Part shown: positions 8,588 to 17,358 of the stretch, piece by piece
How the letters are laid out: each line of letters opens with the position of its first letter
Position numbering within the stretch: the first letter of the stretch is position 1
Assembly (NCBI GenBank): GCA_004212735.1
Contig: SHBD01000005.1
Location: 62,001 to 126,000, forward strand
Origin: SAR116 cluster bacterium
GTDB taxonomy: Bacteria; Pseudomonadota; Alphaproteobacteria; Puniceispirillales; Puniceispirillaceae
DNA: 64,000 bases
Reading direction: 5' to 3'
Program-made: the position numbers and the translations under genes
The notes under the pieces: model-generated
What the model was told of the DNA's origin: nothing
The model's database searches: none
What the model saw: only the letters and a program-made list of their open reading frames with translations

Positions 8588-9297
8588 TCGACGGTTTCCC
8601 TCTGAATCGCTGTCTGGCCGGCAACCAGAAGTCTGATCAACTGATCCCACATGCAGATGGCCAAAAGGACGGTGCCAATCGACATCGGTATCTGCGGCAC
8701 CCAGACCGGGGTATAGATCTGGGCATCACCACTTGCTCGCCAGAGTGCCGCCCACTCCGAGGGGAAAGTGCCAAACATTTTGAGCACCGTGACAACCCAT
8801 TGGGGAATCTGGTCCTGCCCTTGCGTGCGGTCATTCAGCAGCGCTGACAGAAAATTGGTTTTGATGGCGTAGCGCGCAAAATAAGTGGCGATGATCGCCC
8901 CCAAAAGGGTCGCCGCCGCATCCAGCCATAGTCGGGTGAATTGATTGATGTTGAGAAAAATGGACACCCTGATATGGGCACCGCGGCTGAGCGCATGAGC
9001 AAGGGCAAAAAAGCTGGTAGCAGCCATCGCATAGCCCGCAAATTCAGTCGATCCCTCAAATGTCAGCCCGGTCCAGCGGGCCGTCATCTGAACGGCAATC
9101 AGTAAAAGGATCAACAGCATAAAAATCGCGGCACAGACGCCTGAGCCAAGATACAGCATATCCAGTAACGCCCAGAGACGCCGCAGGGGCCGTTCGATGT
9201 GGTGACGGCTGAATCGCGCACCAACAGCCAGCAATGTTGGCAGGACAAAAAGCCAAACCCACAGCGGCACGCCAAAATAAGAGGACCAGTCAGACAT
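8584..9297 (-). CDS. TRAP transporter small permease (DctQ type)
   Basis: The 237-residue membrane protein has about four hydrophobic segments (near 11-28, 53-70, 90-105 and 205-222), matching the DctQ fold but longer than the usual 160-180 residues. The extra length comes from a hydrophilic loop around residues 150-200. It sits between dctP and dctM in the standard P-Q-M order and overlaps dctM by 4 bp. It forms the membrane complex with DctM and gives no direct hint of the substrate. Confidence 0.85.
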   Translation of the reverse strand: MSDWSSYFGVPLWVWLFVLPTLLAVGARFSRHHIERPLRRLWALLDMLYLGSGVCAAIFMLLILLLIAVQMTARWTGLTFEGSTEFAGYAMAATSFFALAHALSRGAHIRVSIFLNINQFTRLWLDAAATLLGAIIATYFARYAIKTNFLSALLNDRTQGQDQIPQWVVTVLKMFGTFPSEWAALWRASGDAQIYTPVWVPQIPMSIGTVLLAICMWDQLIRLLVAGQTAIQRETVE

Positions 9298-9310
9298 TAT
9301 CAGAAAGACT

Positions 9311-9336
9311 GGCTCCCCAGCCGAAACCGGGGAGCC
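9311..9336 (-). terminator. Intercistronic hairpin between dctP and dctQ
   Basis: GGCTCCCC (9311-9318) pairs with GGGGAGCC (9329-9336) across a 10-base loop. On the minus strand it lies just after the dctP stop and is followed by a weak T-rich stretch. Such hairpins commonly protect or partly terminate the binding-protein message, giving more binding protein than permease. The role here is inferred. Confidence 0.6.
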
Positions 9337-9354
9337 TTGCCTTGATATGCCAGC

Positions 9355-10329
9355 TTACATTGCTTTGTAAGCATCAATGATCGCCTGACCATCACTGCCT
9401 ACCGCCGCCAGCCAATCGGATTGCATTTTGGCACCAATGGCCTGCAACTCTTTTAGAAAGGCTGGACTGGCATCCTCAACCTTCATGCCATTGGACTCCA
9501 GCTGCTCAAAATACCAGTTGGCAAGCTGCGCTGATTTGGCGGCACAGGCGGCGCCGGTCTCATCTGCGGCTTTCTGCACCGCGGACCGTGTTCCGTCATC
9601 AAGATTATTCCAAACACCCTTGTTGACGATCACATAGTTGCGGGGCAGCCAGGCATTGACCTTGTAGTAATGGCTGAGATGTTCCCATACCTAGCGGTCA
9701 TAACCGGTTGATCCGGACGAGATGAAGGATTCGGCAACACCCGTGGCAAGCGCCTGCGACAGTTCGGCCGCCTCAATTTGCACCGGTGTCATACCAAGTT
9801 CCTTGGCAAAGGTAGCCGTTGCAGCATTATAGGAGCGGTATTTAACCCCCTTGGTATCGGCTGAGGAGGTCACGGCCTTGTTGAAGTAAAATCCCTGGCC
9901 AGGCCATGGACAGGTCTAAAGTGCCACCAGATTTAGGCTGTCGAGCTGGGCGTTAACCTTGTCTTGGGCGGCTTCCCACAGCTTGTTGTTCTCTTCATAG
10001 GTGGTAGCAATAAACGGTAGATTATACCAGCCAAGAAGCGGCGCTTCGTTCGCATGTGCCGACATGAACCGCTCACCAATGGGAGCTTGACCTGTCTGCA
10101 CGGCACGCTTGATTTCACCGCCCTTGAACAGTGACCCACCCGCATGCACCGTTATGTCGATCTTTCCGCCGGTGTAATCGCGCACCTTGTCAGCAAATAC
10201 AACACCCATTTCAGAATGGAAATTTGTCGCCGCATAGGCCATCGGCATATCCCATTTTTCCGCCTGCGCTGTCGTTGCAGATAACACCATCCCAGCAGCA
10301 GTTGCTGCCAATAAAATTGTCCTTTTCAT
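9355..10329 (-). pseudogene. TRAP transporter binding protein (DctP type) interrupted by two in-frame TAG codons
   Basis: One continuous frame of 325 codons starts at the ATG at 10329 behind a strong GGGAGGG leader. It begins with a clear signal peptide (MKRTILLAATAAG to AQA) and keeps DctP features throughout (HAGGSLFKGGEIKRAVQTGQ, PWPGQGFYFNKAV, ELSQALATGVAE). It is broken only by TAG at 9916-9918 and TAG at 9691-9693. Family context suggests tyrosine and lysine at these sites, each one base change from TAG. There is no frameshift. Because TAG ends several intact genes nearby, recent inactivation or sequence error is most likely; amber readthrough is the exotic alternative. Confidence 0.88.
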
Positions 10330-10554
10330 GAGTCCCTCCCCTAATTTGGCTTTATGAAAATGATCAGTTGACACCGGCATTCCGTCATCAACGAGATGAC
10401 AGCATCGATATGCAAACCCCACTGCAGACGATCTTGTAGCCAGTGTCACGGGGCAGCCTGGACAGTCGCGTTCAACCACGTTCAACCACGTCCTGAAGCC
10501 TCCACACCTCAAGCTAACATGATTAACCAAATACAAGAATTTCCGAATGGTTGT

Positions 10555-10788
10555 TCAATCGTCCGCGTTGCGGCGTGGCCGGGTGACAATTTTCAGGAAG
10601 ATCATGATGAAAATGACCGTCAGCACATAGAGCATGAGCACTTCTGGGTGCTCCTGCATGTTTTCATGTAAATTATCATTCACGCAGACAAATTTCCTGC
10701 GGAACTCACTGACCCCCTCGGTGTTGGAGAGGATTGTACAGGTGTTGGGACCGTCATAAGTCGCCTGATTGAGCGGTTCGGATGCCAT
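10555..10788 (-). CDS. Small single-pass membrane protein, unknown function
   Basis: The 77-residue protein has a hydrophilic N-terminal half and one strong transmembrane helix at about residues 51-68 (LMLYVLTVIFIMIFLKIV), ending in a basic tail. It lies 3 bp after the four-helix membrane protein at 10792-11256 and is almost certainly co-transcribed with it. Two cysteines occur in the N-terminal part (NTCTI, FVCVND). It resembles nothing I recognise. The pair may form a small membrane complex. Confidence 0.55.
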   Translation of the reverse strand: MASEPLNQATYDGPNTCTILSNTEGVSEFRRKFVCVNDNLHENMQEHPEVLMLYVLTVIFIMIFLKIVTRPRRNADD

Positions 10789-10791
10789 GCG

Positions 10792-11256
10792 TCAGATGCC
10801 TATTCTGGTGGAAAGAATAATGTCCTTGAGGAACATCAGCGTGAAATAGCCAGCATTGACCATCAAGACGAAACAGACAAACAGAAGAATCTCCGATGGC
10901 AGCTCATCACCCAGCAGACGCTTGAAAAAACCACGTGACAGCAGAATGGCAAACTCGATGACATAGAGCGTCACCACCCCGGCATTGAACATCAGCACCG
11001 TGGTGACACCGCTGGATCTGCCGACCAGAATGTTGGCGATCGCGATCAGGGCCGCCAGAAGAACAGCCAGCACGATCCAGAGGATCCCCTTGTTGGCGAT
11101 CAACCGCACCCGCCCCAAAGTGGACTCGGGTTGAAACCGTGACATCAGAAACAACAGGACAAGTGCCACGCCATGAACGACAAAAACCGTTAGCAGTTTT
11201 GCACGGTCCAGATTGTCAGCAAAATGGAAGATTGGGGTCGACTCACCGTAATCCAT
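10792..11256 (-). CDS. Four-helix membrane protein, unknown function
   Basis: The 154-residue protein has hydrophobic segments near residues 21-39, 58-78, 86-110 and 123-145, with short loops. No catalytic or metal-binding pattern is visible. It starts at the ATG at 11256, about 100 bp downstream of kdgK, and is followed after 3 bp by the single-pass protein. The pair could belong to the uronate operon or be independent. It is conserved-looking in composition but not assignable to a family. Confidence 0.6.
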   Translation of the reverse strand: MDYGESTPIFHFADNLDRAKLLTVFVVHGVALVLLFLMSRFQPESTLGRVRLIANKGILWIVLAVLLAALIAIANILVGRSSGVTTVLMFNAGVVTLYVIEFAILLSRGFFKRLLGDELPSEILLFVCFVLMVNAGYFTLMFLKDIILSTRIGI

Positions 11257-11357
11257 CCGTCACCACCTGTGCAGATCGATACATCCCCCTACCAAAAGAA
11301 ATGGGACCGGATGGCGGATTTTCAATAGCTGGCGGGGCAAACAAATTGGCCGTGGTA

Positions 11358-12281
11358 TCAGCGGTCCGCGAGAATGATATCTGCTGGCACAAGAGCCCCC
11401 GGATGCAGCACCACCTGCGCTGCAAGCGCATGAGCGCCCGGAATTGCCTCACGAATGGTCTTGCCTGCCGCCATGCCAGCCAACAGGCCAGCATTGAAAG
11501 CGTCACCGGCGGCTGTGCTGTCAACCGGCAGATGAACCATGTCAGGCGGGAACCACACAGCATCATTCACATTCACCAACAAGCTCGGCGCGGCACCGTC
11601 CTTGATCAAAACGGCTTGCGCGCCCCAGCCAAGATACCGGTCGGCAACCGCAGGCGCATCAGCATCGCCAAATCCGCGTTTTTCATCATCGAGGCTCGAC
11701 AGGACAACATCGGTGACGGCGCCCGCCGCCTTGATCGCGACTCGCATCTCCTCACCATCCGGCCAGAGCTTTTCGCGAATATTGCTGTCAAAAAAGACCG
11801 TGCGGTCTGCGCTGCGGACATGTGCGATCATCTCCAGTAACAGCTGCCTGTCCGCTGGCGACAGAATCGCCAGAGTAATGCCTGAAAGATAGATAAACCG
11901 GGCATCGGCAAGTTTGGCAGCCAGCAAATCAGGACTCCGCATCAGCAGACGCGCCGCCGACATATTGCGCCAATAGGAAAAACTGCGCTCACCATCCTGC
12001 AGAGTGATCATGTAGAGACCGGGGCTGCGTCCCTCAATCCGCGGGGTGTTCGTGCAATCGATGTTGTGCTGCGTGATGAAGGCCATCATGTTGTCTGACA
12101 GGGTGTCAGTGCCAAACGCCGTGTGAAAGCCAATTTGCCAGTCGGCAGGCATCAGAATGCGCGCATAATAGAGCGTGTTGAACACATCGCCGGCAAATCC
12201 ACGGCGCAGATGATCGGGGCTGTCCGATGGTGCCAACTCGACCATCAATTCCCCAATGCCCAGACAAAGCGGCATCGCCAT
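11358..12281 (-). CDS. kdgK: 2-keto-3-deoxygluconate kinase (PfkB family)
   Basis: The 307-residue sugar kinase shows the PfkB signature VDSTAAGDAFNAGLLAG near residue 250, with the catalytic aspartate in AAGDAF, and the KDG-kinase-like N-terminus (CLGIGELMVEL, then RGFAGDVFNTLYYARIL). It phosphorylates 2-keto-3-deoxygluconate to KDPG with ATP in the cytosol. Its ATG at 12281 overlaps the uxuA stop by one base (TGATG). The preceding uxuB and uxuA genes supply its substrate, which makes the assignment firm. The KDPG aldolase is not in the window. Confidence 0.88.
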   Translation of the reverse strand: MAMPLCLGIGELMVELAPSDSPDHLRRGFAGDVFNTLYYARILMPADWQIGFHTAFGTDTLSDNMMAFITQHNIDCTNTPRIEGRSPGLYMITLQDGERSFSYWRNMSAARLLMRSPDLLAAKLADARFIYLSGITLAILSPADRQLLLEMIAHVRSADRTVFFDSNIREKLWPDGEEMRVAIKAAGAVTDVVLSSLDDEKRGFGDADAPAVADRYLGWGAQAVLIKDGAAPSLLVNVNDAVWFPPDMVHLPVDSTAAGDAFNAGLLAGMAAGKTIREAIPGAHALAAQVVLHPGALVPADIILADR

Positions 12282-13480
12282 CACCCCTGCTGCCCGTGGA
12301 ACAGCGGCTTTTGGGACAGGGCGTGGATCACACCACGCAGTTCAGCAAGGCCGCGCATGCGCCCGACAAGCGGATAGCCGGGATGCGTGCCGCGTCCGAT
12401 GTCGGACAGCAATTCATGGCCATGATCTGGCCGAAACACGATATCACAATCTAATGACCCGGCCTGTTTACGGCGTTGCTCCTCATCCAGAAGAATGCGG
12501 ATGAGCGCGACCATATCCGTATCGCCGGCCAGATGCGCTGCTTCCTGAAAGGATCCATCCGGCTCCTTGCTGACATTACGTAGATGGGCAAAGTTGATCC
12601 GGTGGGCAAATTGGCGGGCAATCTGCGGCACGTCATTGTCGGGATGCGCGCCAAGTGATCCGCTGCAGAGCGTCACCCCGTTGGCACTCTCATCAACAGC
12701 ATCGAGAAGCCAGGCAATGTCCGCCTTGGTTGAGACAATGCGGGGCAAGCCGAGAATGTCACGCGGTGGATCATCGGGATGCACGCACATGCGCATGCCA
12801 AGCTCTGCCGCGGTTGGGATGATTTCTGTCAGGAACCGATGATGATTTGCCCGCAGAGCAGCATGATCCATCCCCTGATAGAGATCCAGTGCGCGGCGTA
12901 ATTCAGCCAGTGAATAGCGATCATAGGCCCCCGGCAAACCAGCCATGATGCTGGCAAGCAATGTATCCTTGTCATCTTTGGTCATTGCCTCAAATTGGGC
13001 GGATGCCGCGGCCAGTATGTCCGATGAATAAGTGTTGGCCGCTGCCTCACGCCCGAGCATGAAAATCTCAAAAATAGCCATTTCCGTCTGATCAAAGCGT
13101 AGCGCCGTCCCACCGCCAGCCACCGGCGCATCCAGCCTTGTCCGCGTCCAGTCGAGAAGGGGCATGAAATTATAGCAGATCGTCCTGATCCCGCAGGCCG
13201 CAAGATTGGCCATTGACTGACGATAATTGGCAAAGAGCTGCGAGAGATCACCCTCACCGCGCTTGATCCGCTCATCAACCGGCAGGCTCTCAACCACCGC
13301 CCATTGCAACCCCCCTACGGCAGCAATCTGCGCACTTCGCGCCGCTATGACTTCCCGGGGCCAGACCTCACCATAGGGAATTTCATGCAGCGCCGTAACG
13401 ATGCCGGACGCCCCTGTTTGCACAATTTCAGGCAGGCTGATTTTGTCGAGCGGGCCGAACCAGCGCCATGATTCCCTCAT
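12281..13480 (-). CDS. uxuA: Mannonate dehydratase
   Basis: The 399-residue protein matches UxuA in length and key segments: the N-terminal WRWFGP motif, VVESLPVDERIKRG near residue 60, CYNFMPLLDWTRTRL near 105, and metal-ligand stretches CVHPDDPP near 236 and FRPDHGHELL near 350. It dehydrates D-mannonate to 2-keto-3-deoxygluconate in uronate breakdown. It overlaps uxuB upstream by 4 bp and kdgK downstream by 1-3 bp, a tight three-gene operon. No dedicated transporter or regulator is attached to it in the window. Confidence 0.95.
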   Translation of the reverse strand: MRESWRWFGPLDKISLPEIVQTGASGIVTALHEIPYGEVWPREVIAARSAQIAAVGGLQWAVVESLPVDERIKRGEGDLSQLFANYRQSMANLAACGIRTICYNFMPLLDWTRTRLDAPVAGGGTALRFDQTEMAIFEIFMLGREAAANTYSSDILAAASAQFEAMTKDDKDTLLASIMAGLPGAYDRYSLAELRRALDLYQGMDHAALRANHHRFLTEIIPTAAELGMRMCVHPDDPPRDILGLPRIVSTKADIAWLLDAVDESANGVTLCSGSLGAHPDNDVPQIARQFAHRINFAHLRNVSKEPDGSFQEAAHLAGDTDMVALIRILLDEEQRRKQAGSLDCDIVFRPDHGHELLSDIGRGTHPGYPLVGRMRGLAELRGVIHALSQKPLFHGQQG

Positions 13481-14934
13481 TCTTGCGCACTCCTGTTACT
13501 GCTGTCCAAAGCCAAGGTGGCGGCATCCTCAAGACAGGCGGCAATGCCATCGGCACCGATCCGACGATACCACTGGGAGACAGCGTCAATCACCAATTCA
13601 TGGCCGGCGATGGCGGGAGAGAAAACCCCCTCAAGACCCAGCATCCCCTCTACATAGCCATCCCCGTCAGGCGTTGTGGATATGATCCCATTTATCCGGT
13701 CAGCGAGTGGATCGTGAAGCGGACGTCCCATATCGTGCAGATGTCGGACAAAAGCCATCCAGCCGGCAATCACAAGGCAAAGCCCGGCAATCGGTCGCCC
13801 AGCTGCAAGATTTTCTGCTAGCGGCGCCAGAATGCGCGGCGGCAATTTCTGCGAGGTGTCCATCGCAATCTGGGCTGTCTGGTGAATGATCCGGGGGTTG
13901 GAAAAGCGCGCGCCAAGCGCCTTGCAATAGGCAGTGATGTCCTGCCCCTGTGGGACGGTGACCGAGGGAATGATCTCCTGTGACCACAGGCTGTCAATAA
14001 AGCCGGCAAGCAAGGGATCGGTGATTGCCACACTGACCGTTTGTTTGCCATGCAACTGGCCCAACAAGGCAAGCGCAGTATGGCTGCCATTCAAACAGCG
14101 TAGTTTCATCATCTCATAGGGCGTGACATCGGCAACCAGCTGCACCCCGACACTGGCGAGATCGGGCCGGCCCATCAGCCCGAAATCATCCTCAATCACC
14201 CATTGCCAGAATGGCTCATGGATCACTGGCGCTTGATCCTCGCGCCCGGCAAGCCGTAAAACATCATCACGGTCATCTTTAGTGGTTGCCGGAACGATGC
14301 GGTCAACCATGCTCACGGGGAACCTTGTCTCAGCCTCTATCCAGCGGCCGAGTGCCGGATCGACAAGGGCAGCGAGATCCGTGACAACACGGGCCAGCAG
14401 ACGACCATTATCAGCCAGATTATCGCATGACAGACAGGTAAAAGACGGCGTTCCAGCGGCGCGACGGCGCGCCAGTGCCGCCACAATAAAACCCGGCGCC
14501 GAGACGGGCATTTCTGCGTTTTCAATGTCATGCTGGATATCGGGATGGCTGGCATCAAGCTGGCCATTTTTATGGCAATATCCCTTTTCGGTAATGGTCA
14601 GCGAGACAAGACCCACATCCGGTGCCGCCATCGCCGCAAGAATGCGCTCGCGGTCCTCTCCGGCATAGCCAACATCTGACAGGCACGTGATCTCTCGTGG
14701 CACATCCCCATTGGGCCCACGCTCAATGGCATGATAGGTGAAATCCTGCGGAGCAAGTGCATCACGGATCGCCGGTGAGCGCAGACTTACCCCCATCACC
14801 GCAGAACGATCCTGTGGCCGTGGCAGGGCGGCATTCAATGCCTCAAAACGCGGTAGACCAAAGGCACGAAAAAAGGCACCTATGCCGAGATGCACAACAC
14901 GGATTGGCGGGCAGGCAACGTCAGCTGGCAACAT
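13477..14934 (-). CDS. uxuB: Mannitol dehydrogenase family oxidoreductase, probably fructuronate reductase
   Basis: The 485-residue protein has the N-terminal Rossmann start VVHLGIGAFFRAF and the family core FPVSMVDRIVPATT near residue 200 and LRCLNGSHTALALLG near 280, where K-x-R and N-x-x-H are catalytic in this family. Directly upstream of uxuA and overlapping it, it should reduce D-fructuronate to D-mannonate with NADH. The frame starts at 14934, before an AT-richer promoter region. Mannitol or arabinitol dehydrogenase activity is the family alternative but fits the operon less well. Confidence 0.87.
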   Translation of the reverse strand: MLPADVACPPIRVVHLGIGAFFRAFGLPRFEALNAALPRPQDRSAVMGVSLRSPAIRDALAPQDFTYHAIERGPNGDVPREITCLSDVGYAGEDRERILAAMAAPDVGLVSLTITEKGYCHKNGQLDASHPDIQHDIENAEMPVSAPGFIVAALARRRAAGTPSFTCLSCDNLADNGRLLARVVTDLAALVDPALGRWIEAETRFPVSMVDRIVPATTKDDRDDVLRLAGREDQAPVIHEPFWQWVIEDDFGLMGRPDLASVGVQLVADVTPYEMMKLRCLNGSHTALALLGQLHGKQTVSVAITDPLLAGFIDSLWSQEIIPSVTVPQGQDITAYCKALGARFSNPRIIHQTAQIAMDTSQKLPPRILAPLAENLAAGRPIAGLCLVIAGWMAFVRHLHDMGRPLHDPLADRINGIISTTPDGDGYVEGMLGLEGVFSPAIAGHELVIDAVSQWYRRIGADGIAACLEDAATLALDSSNRSAQE

Positions 14935-15292
14935 GGCAAGGAACTCTCGATTGGTACCACCTGACTATATTCAGATATGACCTGTGTATTCAAGCAATGG
15001 GTCACAACCCGGTACTGCGGGAGGCACCAACTTTGCGGGAGGCCGATGTGACGGGAGGGGTCAGCATCCAGTAAAGAGCGAATTGCGCCACGCAACAGCC
15101 TGACACACGGGATCTTTCACATGACCAAATCACAGCCTAACTTTTGAACAATTTTTTAATATATGCTTATTTTTTCATCAAAAATTGATTTTACTGGCCA
15201 AAAACTGGGCAAAAAACTTGCCCCGCCCGGCCCCAGCCCGGCATTAACGGGGCCGAAATGGCGCCGTGCCATAGTCCATTTGGAGTAAGTTA
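14935..15292. other. Divergent promoter region between uxuB and amt
   Basis: This 358-base gap between two divergent genes must hold promoters for both. The part near amt (about 15130-15200) is AT-rich. A short GCGGGAGGC repeat occurs twice at about 15018-15045. No recognisable gene is present; an 70-codon frame here has no protein-like features. Confidence 0.6.
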
Positions 15293-16588
15293 ATGTTGAT
15301 TTTCCGCCTCGCGGGACGGCTGGGCCTTGGCCTGCCTGTCCTGTTCCTTGCCGCGCCCGCGCTGGCAAGTGACGCGGTTGATACGGGCGACACCGCCTGG
15401 ATCCTGACCGCAACCGCTCTTGTCCTTTTCATGACCCTTCCCGGCCTTGCGCTTTTCTATGCCGGACTTGTTCAAGCAAAAAATGTTGTATCCGTTCTGA
15501 TGCACCATTTCGCGCTCGCCTGTCTGATGTCGCTTTTGTGGGTGATTGCCGGATACTCGCTTGCCTTTTCCGGCAGCGGGGCCTGGTTTGGCTCGTTCGA
15601 CAACATGTTCATGATGGAGCTTGGTTTTGACGCAATGTCCGGCACCATTCCGGAGAGTGTCTTTGCAGCTTTCCAGATGACCTTTGCCATTATCACACCG
15701 GCGCTGGTCATTGGTGCCTATGTTGAACGCATCCGGTTCTCGGCTGTGTTGCTGTTCTCAGCCCTGTGGCTGCTGGTTGTCTACGCGCCCGTCACCCATT
15801 GGGTGTGGGGTGGCGGCATCATGGCTGGCTGGGGTGTGATGGATTTTGCTGGTGGTATCGTTGTTCACGCCACCGCCGGAACGGCAGCCCTTGTCTGTGC
15901 GGTGATGATCGGCAAGCGCCGCAATTTTCCGGCATCCCTCGTCCCTCCTCACAGCCCAGTTCTGACGATGATTGGTGCCAGCATGCTGTGGGTCGGCTGG
16001 TTTGGCTTTAATGGCGGATCGGCGCTTGGTGCTGGCAACAATGCCGGCATGGCGCTTCTGGTAACGCATATTGCCGCGGCCACCGCCTCGCTGACGTGGA
16101 TGTTCATTGAGTGGAGGCGTTTCGGCCGCCCATCACTTGTCGGCATCGTCACCGGGATGGTTGCCGGACTTGCAACAGTGACACCTGCCTCGGGCTTTAT
16201 CGGCGTTCCGGGCGGCTTGATCCTTGGCCTTGTTGGCGGTGTCGGTTGTTACCTCGCGGTCGATTTGATCCGTGTGAAACTGCAAATTGATGACTCGCTC
16301 GATGTGTTTGCCGTTCATGGTGTTGGCGGCATTCTTGGCAGCCTGTTGGTAGCGTTTCTGGCCCTGCCGATATTTGGCGGGCTTGGTCTTGGCGAGGGAG
16401 TCAGTGCCGGCGCGCAATTCATGGTACAGCTGAAATCGGTGGTGATCACCGTGATCTGGACAGCGATTGCCTCTGCCATCATCCTTACGATCGTGCGGAT
16501 GTTTGGCGGACTTCGGGTTGATGCAGAGGTCGAGGTCGAGGGCCTCGATCTGAGTGAGCATGGTGAACGGGGCTATCACACCAGCTAG
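15293..16588 (+). CDS. amt: Ammonium transporter
   Basis: The 431-residue Amt/Mep/Rh protein begins with a cleavable signal (residues about 1-25, ending ALAS) followed by 11 hydrophobic helices. Conserved segments include FYAGLVQAKNVVSVLM near 60, WGGGIMAGWGVMDFAGG near 175 with the substrate-path histidine nearby, and VHGVGGILG near 342 with the second pore histidine. It passes ammonium into the cell. No glnK gene adjoins it, unlike the usual glnK-amt pair. A strong hairpin terminator follows at 16637. Confidence 0.95.
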   Translation: MLIFRLAGRLGLGLPVLFLAAPALASDAVDTGDTAWILTATALVLFMTLPGLALFYAGLVQAKNVVSVLMHHFALACLMSLLWVIAGYSLAFSGSGAWFGSFDNMFMMELGFDAMSGTIPESVFAAFQMTFAIITPALVIGAYVERIRFSAVLLFSALWLLVVYAPVTHWVWGGGIMAGWGVMDFAGGIVVHATAGTAALVCAVMIGKRRNFPASLVPPHSPVLTMIGASMLWVGWFGFNGGSALGAGNNAGMALLVTHIAAATASLTWMFIEWRRFGRPSLVGIVTGMVAGLATVTPASGFIGVPGGLILGLVGGVGCYLAVDLIRVKLQIDDSLDVFAVHGVGGILGSLLVAFLALPIFGGLGLGEGVSAGAQFMVQLKSVVITVIWTAIASAIILTIVRMFGGLRVDAEVEVEGLDLSEHGERGYHTS

Positions 16589-16636
16589 CCCTCTGGAGTC
16601 TCTGGCCCTTCTATATCTCTGCCCATTTGAGGCAAA

Positions 16637-16675
16637 CAACGGCAGTGTTCAACCGAGCACTGCCGTTGTTTTATC
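16637..16675. terminator. Terminator hairpin between amt and the GST gene
   Basis: CAACGGCAGTG (16637-16647) pairs perfectly with CACTGCCGTTG (16658-16668) across a 10-base loop, followed by TTTTATCTTT on the plus strand. It ends amt. The gene on the other strand stops at 16671, so the same hairpin may serve both directions, though the minus-strand tail is less T-rich. Confidence 0.85.
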
Positions 16676-17330
16676 TTTCCATCATGTCGTTGACCACAGT
16701 CTCGCGCATGGCGGCGGCGGCCCATTCCTGCCAAGCAGGAAGCGCAGACAGTGCTGTGCCAAACTGGCCGACAACCGGATCAGACGACAACCGATAGCTG
16801 ATGATCCGCGAATAAACCGGTGCAAACATGGCATCGGCAATCCCAAACTCACCGAACAGAAACGGTCCACCAGACCGTGCGAGACATTCGCGCCAGATTT
16901 CGACAACCCGCCTGACATCATCAATAACATTATCCCGCACCGTGAGGGGCACTGTAGGACGGCGCAGATTCATCGGGCATTCCTGGCGCAGAGCGTTAAA
17001 GCCAGCATGCATCTCGTTTGCGATGACGCGAGCCCGGGCGCGGTCGGCGGCCCTATTCGGCCATAACGGCAAATCACCGAACAATTCGGCCAGATACTCC
17101 AGAATGGCGAGTGATTCCCAGAGCGTCAGATCACCATCCGGTTCCTGTGCAATCAGGCATGGCACCTTTCCAGTTCCCGATATTCTCATTATTCCGGGGA
17201 CTTTGCCCTGCGCATCGAGGGGCATCATCCGCTCCTCGAACACGATGCCGAAATGGCGCATCACAAGCCACGGTCGCATCGACCAAGAGGAATAATTCTT
17301 ACTTGTTATATAAAGTGTCAATCTTGGCAT
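16671..17330 (-). CDS. Glutathione S-transferase family protein
   Basis: The 219-residue protein has a thioredoxin-like N-terminal domain (about 1-80) with TLYITSKNYSSWSMRPW near the start and GTGKVPCLIA near 55 (the cis-proline of the glutathione site), then an all-helical C-terminal domain. The start at 17330 has AGAGG 5 bases upstream; a longer frame would overlap queG. It lies 28 bp after queG and ends the kdsD-queA-tgt-queG run. Likely a glutathione-dependent detoxification or isomerase enzyme; the substrate is not predictable. Confidence 0.85.
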   Translation of the reverse strand: MPRLTLYITSKNYSSWSMRPWLVMRHFGIVFEERMMPLDAQGKVPGIMRISGTGKVPCLIAQEPDGDLTLWESLAILEYLAELFGDLPLWPNRAADRARARVIANEMHAGFNALRQECPMNLRRPTVPLTVRDNVIDDVRRVVEIWRECLARSGGPFLFGEFGIADAMFAPVYSRIISYRLSSDPVVGQFGTALSALPAWQEWAAAAMRETVVNDMMER

Positions 17331-17358
17331 TTTCACCTCTGCGATCGTAGGCGGAGGC

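Noticed and set aside
9355-10329. Pyrrolysine or suppressor decoding of the two TAG codons
   Set aside because: The MttB gene itself contains no TAG, no pyl genes are in the window, and TAG ends several intact genes. Kept only as a remote alternative.
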